Below, piece after piece: positions 59,708 to 64,000 of a DNA stretch of 64,000 nt. The stretch is from JAYREN01 sp963663375 (lineage in GTDB: Bacteria > Acidobacteriota > Holophagae > Holophagales > Holophagaceae), in NCBI GenBank assembly GCA_963663375.1, contig OY760195.1, forward strand, positions 3,437,073-3,501,072, read 5' to 3'. The notes beneath the pieces are model-generated. The model had not been told where the DNA came from, ran no database searches, and was given only the letters and a program-made list of their open reading frames with translations. Both the position numbers and the translations under genes were made by a program. How positions within the stretch are numbered: position 1 is the stretch's first letter; each line of letters starts with the position of its first letter.

Positions 59708-60958
59708 ATGAGAGCTTGGGTACTATTTGCCGTCTTGGGGCTTGCCTCCTGTGGGGGGGCCGTGGAAGAGGCCTCAAAGATTTCCATGGATCCGCCCTCC
59801 CAGGCCATGACGGCCTTCGAGATCAACCAGACCTATCTGGCGCGCACCATCAATGTGGGACTCAACTGGCCCTGGGCAGGCAACGAGCCGGGTGCGGGTT
59901 GGCGCGACCGCAATGCGGTCCTCAACCGCAAGCTGTGGTTCGACCACATCCGTCAGGCCGGTTTCACAGCGGTGCGCATGCCCTTCTGGTTCGCCTGGAA
60001 GCAGACGGATCCAAGCCCCGCAGCCTACCCCGCGCTCCCCGCCGATCTGAAGGAGCAGCTCGATTGGGCCCTGGAGCAGACGATCGGCGAAACCGACCGC
60101 GGCAAGGCGCCCCTGGCCATCATCGTGGACTTCCACGAGTTCCAGGAACTCATGGATGCCCCGGATGCTCGGGCCGATCAGCTGGTGAAGATCTGGCAGG
60201 TGGTGGCCCAGTACGTCCATGACCACCGCGATCCGGGTGGGAAGGTGGACCAGCGCATCCTGTTCGAGGTCTTGAACGAGCCCCACGGTCTCCTGGTGAC
60301 CGATACCGGCAAATGGAACCAGATGTACGAGCGTGTGGTCCGGGCCATCCACCAGATCAGCCCCGAGCGCGCCGTCCTCGTGGGGGGCGTCCATTGGAAC
60401 GCGGTGAGGTATCTCAAAGACCTGGCCCCCCTCGCCCCCAGCGGGAGCCTCGCCGTCGACCGCTACATTATCGGCACCTTCCACAAGTACGATCCGAACA
60501 CCTTCGCCTTTCAGACCAACAACATCGATTGCACCCAGCCGGGATCAAGTTTCCATGCCTGGCCGGAAGGCGCCGATGCCGAGCTGGTGGCGCGTCCTGC
60601 CGAAGCCTATTCCGTCACGGGCAGCGCCCAGTGGACCAAGGCCGAACAGGCCCTCTGGACGAGCATCCAGGAAGGCGTCCAGTGGAGCCGCACGACCCAG
60701 CGCCCCGTGTTCATGGGCGAGTTTGGCGTATGGTCCACCGCCACCCTGGCGGATCGCGCGAAATGGATCAAGGCCTATCGCCACGCCACCTATGACGCCA
60801 CCGGCGCTCCCCAGATCGCCTGGGCCTACTGGTCCTTCAACAACGTCAAGGATTTCGGCCTCTACGACGAGTACAAGCTGGGAGCCAACCAGCAAACCGC
60901 CGCCGCCCGGTACAGCCTTGAAATGCTGGTGGACGGCCTGGGCATGAAGCAGCCCTGA
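59708..60958 (+). CDS. GH5-family glycoside hydrolase, lipoprotein
   Basis: A 416-residue lipoprotein with the lipobox LASC at C15 after a short signal peptide (MRAWVLFAVLGLASCGG). The catalytic domain is glycoside hydrolase family 5: DFHEFQELM near 141, the acid/base Glu191 in FEVLNEPHG, H260 region FHKYDPNTFAFQ, the nucleophile Glu338 in VFMGEFGVW and WAYWSFNN at the end. It probably hydrolyses beta-1,4- or related glucans or mannans at the cell surface. GAGG lies 6 bases before the ATG at 59708. Confidence 0.93.
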   Translation: MRAWVLFAVLGLASCGGAVEEASKISMDPPSQAMTAFEINQTYLARTINVGLNWPWAGNEPGAGWRDRNAVLNRKLWFDHIRQAGFTAVRMPFWFAWKQTDPSPAAYPALPADLKEQLDWALEQTIGETDRGKAPLAIIVDFHEFQELMDAPDARADQLVKIWQVVAQYVHDHRDPGGKVDQRILFEVLNEPHGLLVTDTGKWNQMYERVVRAIHQISPERAVLVGGVHWNAVRYLKDLAPLAPSGSLAVDRYIIGTFHKYDPNTFAFQTNNIDCTQPGSSFHAWPEGADAELVARPAEAYSVTGSAQWTKAEQALWTSIQEGVQWSRTTQRPVFMGEFGVWSTATLADRAKWIKAYRHATYDATGAPQIAWAYWSFNNVKDFGLYDEYKLGANQQTAAARYSLEMLVDGLGMKQP

Positions 60959-61060
60959 GTCTTTCCCGAGGGGCGAGCGAAGGCCTGGAAAAAAAATGGA
61001 ACCGAGCCGTCCGAGCGGGAATACCATCACAGGGAAATCCTTCCATGAAAGGAGGACCCC

Positions 61061-61468
61061 ATGGGTCTCTTGGATCTCGCGGGACAATTCCTTGGCGGTG
61101 GCCAGGGGGGTGGCGACAACAAAAGCCAGCTGCTCAATGCCGTGATAGGCATGATCCAGAATCAGCCTGGGGGCCTGCAGGGGCTCCTGAGCAAGTTCCA
61201 GGGCAGCGGCATGGGCGATCAGGTGGCCTCCTGGGTGGGCACCGGCGAGAATATGCCCCTGGGCGCGGATCAGCTCCAGCAGGCCCTGGGCAACGATCAG
61301 GTCGCCGCCATCGCCCAGCAGGCCGGCATCCCCGCCGAGCATGCCAGCAGCGGCCTGGCCGCCATGCTGCCGGACATCATCAACCACCTCACGCCCAACG
61401 GTCAGGTGCCCCAGGAAAACGATCTGCAGCAAGGCCTGGGAGGCCTGCTGGGCAAGTTCCTGGGCTAG
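61061..61468 (+). CDS. YidB/DUF937 family protein
   Basis: A 135-residue soluble protein of the DUF937/YidB family. The start GLLDLAGQFLGGGQGGG and the motifs LLSKFQGSGMGDQVASWVGT and IAQQAGIPAEHASSGLAAML are diagnostic. The strong site AAAGGAGG lies upstream of the ATG. Function is unknown; the family is sometimes linked to stress. It heads a run of small envelope-type genes. Confidence 0.9.
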   Translation: MGLLDLAGQFLGGGQGGGDNKSQLLNAVIGMIQNQPGGLQGLLSKFQGSGMGDQVASWVGTGENMPLGADQLQQALGNDQVAAIAQQAGIPAEHASSGLAAMLPDIINHLTPNGQVPQENDLQQGLGGLLGKFLG

Positions 61469-61514
61469 GCTCTCGGCCGCGTCGTTCCTCACCACTCTTT
61501 CTCAAGGAGAACCC

Positions 61515-61874
61515 ATGCGAATCGCAATGCTCATCGTCGCGGCCTCGATGGCCCTTGGCGCCCAGTCCGTGGATGGAATGAAGGATGCCGCCAAGGGCAT
61601 GGTGGAATCCAAGGTGGACAAGACTAAGGCCAAGGCCGACACCAAGGTGGATGCCGCCAAGGCCAAGGCCGAAGCCAAGGTGGACAAAACCAAGACGAAG
61701 CTCGATGCCAAGGCCGAGGCCCTGCCCGTGGGTGGCGATACCGCCAAGGCCGCCACCGCCAAGGCCGAGGGGAAGTCCAAGGCCGCGGCCCAGAAGGCTC
61801 ACGGCAAAACCAAGAAGGGCACGATGAAGGGCGCCGACAAGGTGAAGGAAGCCGCCAAGAAGGTTGCACCGTAG
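61515..61874 (+). CDS. Lys/Ala-rich secreted protein, LEA-like
   Basis: A 119-residue protein with a short signal peptide (MRIAMLIVAASMALGAQS). The rest is built from near-repeats of the pattern AKAKAEAKVDKTKTK, rich in Lys, Ala and Asp, forming amphipathic helices like those of LEA or histone H1-like proteins. It has no Cys. AAGGAG lies upstream. It may stabilise envelope components or bind polyanions; this is inference. It follows the YidB gene by 46 bases. Confidence 0.7.
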   Translation: MRIAMLIVAASMALGAQSVDGMKDAAKGMVESKVDKTKAKADTKVDAAKAKAEAKVDKTKTKLDAKAEALPVGGDTAKAATAKAEGKSKAAAQKAHGKTKKGTMKGADKVKEAAKKVAP

Positions 61875-61916
61875 TCCTCGCGCACCGGATTCCAACCCAT
61901 TTGCCCAGGAGGCACC

Positions 61917-62147
61917 ATGTCGGATACACCCCAGGATCCAGATTTCTCCGATGTCAGCGGAGGCTCATCCTCCACCGCGACCCAGGAATACACCGTGGCA
62001 GGGGGTGACACCCTGTCCAAGATCGCCAAGCGTTTCTATGACGATCCCAAGCTCTGGCCGCTGATCCACGAGGCCAACTCGGACCTCATCAAGAATCCAG
62101 ACCTGATCCAGATCGGCTGGACCCTCACCATTCCCCCCAAGCCCTGA
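61917..62147 (+). CDS. LysM-domain small protein
   Basis: A 76-residue protein. After a polar, unstructured N-terminus (SDTPQDPDFSDVSGGSSS) the last 50 residues form one LysM module: EYTVAGGDTLSKIAKRFYDD, then LIHEANSDLI and IGWTLTIP. There is no signal peptide visible, as for YgaU-like proteins, which carry LysM and are cytoplasmic in E. coli. AGGAG precedes the ATG. It probably binds peptidoglycan or a potassium-related partner; the role is unknown here. Confidence 0.85.
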   Translation: MSDTPQDPDFSDVSGGSSSTATQEYTVAGGDTLSKIAKRFYDDPKLWPLIHEANSDLIKNPDLIQIGWTLTIPPKP

Positions 62148-62159
62148 ACAGGAGATCCC

Positions 62160-62600
62160 ATGCGCCGCTATCTGCTTTCGCTCCCTCTCCTGCTTCTGCC
62201 CCTCGCCTGCGGCAAAAAGGAAGTCCCCCCACCCCCGCCACCGCCCGCCCCGGCTCCCGTGGTCTTTGCCGTGAAGGCGGTCACCCTGGGCAAGGCCATC
62301 GGCGCGGACAAGAAGATCGTCGAAGCTACGGATGCCTTTGGCGTCAAGGACGCGATCTACGCCAGTGTTGAAACGGTGGGCGCCGCCGACCGCGCCAAGC
62401 TGGAGGCCAAGTGGACCTTCACCGGCGCCAAGGGCCCTGTCTCCGTCAACGACAATTCCATGGAGCTGGTGAACCTCGCCGGCCCCGCGGTCAACGAGTT
62501 CCATATCACCAAGAAGACGCCCTGGCCCAAGGGGGCCTATCAGGTGGAGATCCTCCTGAACGGCGCCAGCGCCATGAAGAAGGACTTCGCCGTCAAGTAG
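62160..62600 (+). CDS. Hypothetical lipoprotein
   Basis: A 146-residue lipoprotein with signal and lipobox LLLPLAC at C17, then GKKEVPPPPPPPAPAP, a Pro-rich spacer. A beta-rich domain follows (SVETVGAADRAKLEAKWTF, GAYQVEILLNGASAMKK). No family is recognised. It begins 12 bases after the LysM gene, so the two are probably cotranscribed. It ends before a hairpin. Confidence 0.75.
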   Translation: MRRYLLSLPLLLLPLACGKKEVPPPPPPPAPAPVVFAVKAVTLGKAIGADKKIVEATDAFGVKDAIYASVETVGAADRAKLEAKWTFTGAKGPVSVNDNSMELVNLAGPAVNEFHITKKTPWPKGAYQVEILLNGASAMKKDFAVK

Positions 62601-62617
62601 AACGGCCTGCTGGAATG

Positions 62618-62643
62618 GCGGCGGGGACTCCGGTCCCCGCCGC
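62618..62643. terminator. Hairpin between convergent genes
   Basis: GCGGCGGGGAC at 62618-62628 pairs with GTCCCCGCCGC at 62633-62643 around a four-base loop TCCG. A weak T-rich tail TGCATTT follows on the plus strand. It probably ends the small-gene operon and also the minus-strand metallopeptidase gene. Confidence 0.6.
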
Positions 62644-62666
62644 TGCATTTCGGAGGTCGGTGAACG

Positions 62667-63530
62667 CTACAGGTTCCGAGCGGCGAAGGTGTCGCCCTGG
62701 GTGATGTCGCCGGTCTGGAAACCCTTGAGGAACCACCGCTGGCGCTGCTCCGAGGTGCCGTGGGTGAAGGCGTCGGGGCTGACGTAACCCTGCTGCTGCT
62801 TCTGGATGCGGTCATCACCCACGGCGCTGGCGGCGTTCAGCGCCTCCTCTACATCACCCGGCTCGAGGATGTTCTTCATCCGCTGGGCGTGGTGCGCCCA
62901 CACCCCTGCCAAGAAGTCCGCCTGAAGCTCCAACCTTACGCTCAGCTGGTTGTACTGCTCCTCCGAGAGGCGTGCCCGGGCCTGCTCCACGCGCTGGCTG
63001 GTGCCTAGCACCTTCTGCACGTGGTGCCCCACTTCGTGGGCGATCACGTAGGCCGCGGCGAAATCCCCGGGGGCCTTGAGGCGCTGCTGAAGCTGGGCCA
63101 GAAAACGGAGATCGAGGTAGACCTTCTCGTCGGCGGGGCAGTAGAAGGGCCCGGTGGAGGAGCCCGTCGCACCGCAGCCGGAATTCGTGTAGTCCGCGTA
63201 CAGCACCAGCTTGGGCTCCCGATAGGTCCTGCCGTGGGCCTGGAGAAGGGTCTTCCAGACATCCTCGGTGTCGGCCAGCACCACGCTGGCGAACTCCCCG
63301 GCGGCCTTGTCCGCCGCCGTGAGTTCTCCATGGGAAGTTGGCGCTCTCTGGGCCTGGCCCTGCTGTGCCCCCACGACGCGCAGCACGTCTTTCAAATCAC
63401 CACCGAACAGGAGGATCAGGAGGGCGATGACGATCGTCCCGAGCCCGCCGCCCATCATCATTTTGCGCCCGCCGCCCCCACTGCGGGCGTCTTCCACATT
63501 GCTGCTCTGACGCCTTCCTTGCCATTGCAT
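62667..63530 (-). CDS. YpfJ-type neutral zinc metallopeptidase
   Basis: A 287-residue membrane-anchored protein of the YpfJ/KPN_02809 family. A TM helix lies near 25-45 (GGLGTIVIALLILLFGG). The zinc motif HEVGHHVQ is near residue 170, with CGATGSSTGPFYCP upstream and the downstream QADFLAGVWAHH. Length and architecture are normal. The ATG at 63530 has GGAG 6 bases upstream. It probably acts on periplasmic proteins; substrates are not known. Confidence 0.93.
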   Translation of the reverse strand: MQWQGRRQSSNVEDARSGGGGRKMMMGGGLGTIVIALLILLFGGDLKDVLRVVGAQQGQAQRAPTSHGELTAADKAAGEFASVVLADTEDVWKTLLQAHGRTYREPKLVLYADYTNSGCGATGSSTGPFYCPADEKVYLDLRFLAQLQQRLKAPGDFAAAYVIAHEVGHHVQKVLGTSQRVEQARARLSEEQYNQLSVRLELQADFLAGVWAHHAQRMKNILEPGDVEEALNAASAVGDDRIQKQQQGYVSPDAFTHGTSEQRQRWFLKGFQTGDITQGDTFAARNL

Positions 63531-63598
63531 GGGAGTCTCCTTGGGCAGGGGTGGAACCGCACCATGATGCCACTTCTCCAGCAGGGCCGAGAGGTATG

Positions 63599-64000
63599 AT
63601 GGCAACTCCAATGCCCACGAACCGAACCTCTGGCTCTCACTTCTCTTCTGCATGGATCGACCGACTCCCGGGGCGTGTGGCCTGGGGTCTGGTGGGGTGG
63701 CTCTGGTTGCAGCTCCAGCGGCTCCGCGGGCCAAGGGCGGAATCCCCGCCGCCGAGGATCTTCGAGGATGCCTTCCTGGAGGGCGTGAATCTCCCCTGGT
63801 TTTCCTGCGGCAATGATTTTGGCGGCAACGCCTGGCACCCCGAGGGCGGCATCTCGGCGCCTGGGCGGATCGATCAGGTTCGCCCAGTATTCGAGGCCCT
63901 CCAGCGGGAGGGGATCACCTGCCTGCGCTGGTGGCTGTTCGCCGACGGACGCTCGGGCATCCGCGCCGAGGCCACCGGATGCCCCACGGGCCTGGACCAT
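63599..64000 (+). CDS. Glycoside-hydrolase-like protein, N-terminal part (cut by window end)
   Basis: The reading frame runs from an ATG at 63599 to the window end without a stop. A TM or signal-like segment RVAWGLVGWLWLQLQ lies near residue 26. Then EGVNLPWFSCGNDFGGNAW, HPEGGIS and LRWWLFADGR resemble the start of the GH5-type or related TIM barrel found in secreted mannanase-like enzymes. The class is uncertain because only the first 134 codons are visible. GAGAGG lies upstream. Together with the GH5 lipoprotein at 59708 this suggests a polysaccharide-use region. Confidence 0.65.
   Translation, partial: MATPMPTNRTSGSHFSSAWIDRLPGRVAWGLVGWLWLQLQRLRGPRAESPPPRIFEDAFLEGVNLPWFSCGNDFGGNAWHPEGGISAPGRIDQVRPVFEALQREGITCLRWWLFADGRSGIRAEATGCPTGLDH

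Overview
The window looks like a stretch of chromosome from a high-GC, Gram-negative, free-living bacterium with respiratory c-type cytochromes. Lipid A synthesis (lpxC), isoprenoid synthesis (ispD), outer-wall remodelling enzymes, an orphan Hyb/Nrf-type quinone module, haem-binding sensors, ferrous iron uptake and heavy use of GGDEF/PilZ signalling together fit Acidobacteriota of the Geothrix/Holophaga type. That placement is inferred from gene content; no rRNA or marker tree is available. No prophage, transposase, plasmid origin or CRISPR array was seen. Most of the window is core chromosome with short dispersed repeats.

Left part (1-10 kb): a truncated PilZ gene and a small Cys-rich ORF precede a tight cluster at 765-5715. 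It encodes a four-cluster ferredoxin, an NrfD/HybB membrane subunit, a periplasmic di-haem sensor kinase with a Cys-rich insert in its ATPase domain, and a membrane-anchored response regulator fused to a GcvH-like domain that lacks the lipoyl lysine. No catalytic redox subunit lies beside it. A small membrane protein, a PAS-GAF-GGDEF cyclase, tRNA-Thr(CGT) and a secreted prolyl oligopeptidase follow on the minus strand.

10-18 kb: PIN-PhoH ATPase, tyrS, a DUF4388/SPOR protein, rlpA, ispD and lpxC, ending at a perfect 19-bp bidirectional terminator. 18-31 kb: two tandem beta-propeller/Y_Y_Y/GGDEF sensors, a MacAB-like export operon (adaptor, ATPase, two permeases), ackA and a TIGR02757 protein.

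31-42 kb: a divergent pair (DHp-like protein and MshEN-domain protein), a feoA-feoB-small Cys-rich protein operon with a 17-bp palindrome at the feoA start, then pgsA, a GmhB-like phosphatase, sfsA, gcvT-gcvH, an MltD-like transglycosylase and tRNA-Ala(GGC).

42-52 kb: an ABC-F ATPase, a six-haem membrane cytochrome with one CX3CH site, a PhzF protein whose C-terminus is written by a dispersed repeat, coaX, a small gene bounded by a perfect 19-bp inverted repeat, birA, a POT peptide transporter with a coiled-coil insert, ruvC and a TauE/SafE permease. 52-64 kb: an accessory envelope and secretome region with a gingipain-like C25 peptidase, a LAS-type metallopeptidase, a helical-repeat protein, PilZ, a GH5 lipoprotein, a cluster of small envelope proteins, a YpfJ-type metallopeptidase and the start of a second glycoside-hydrolase-like gene cut by the window end.
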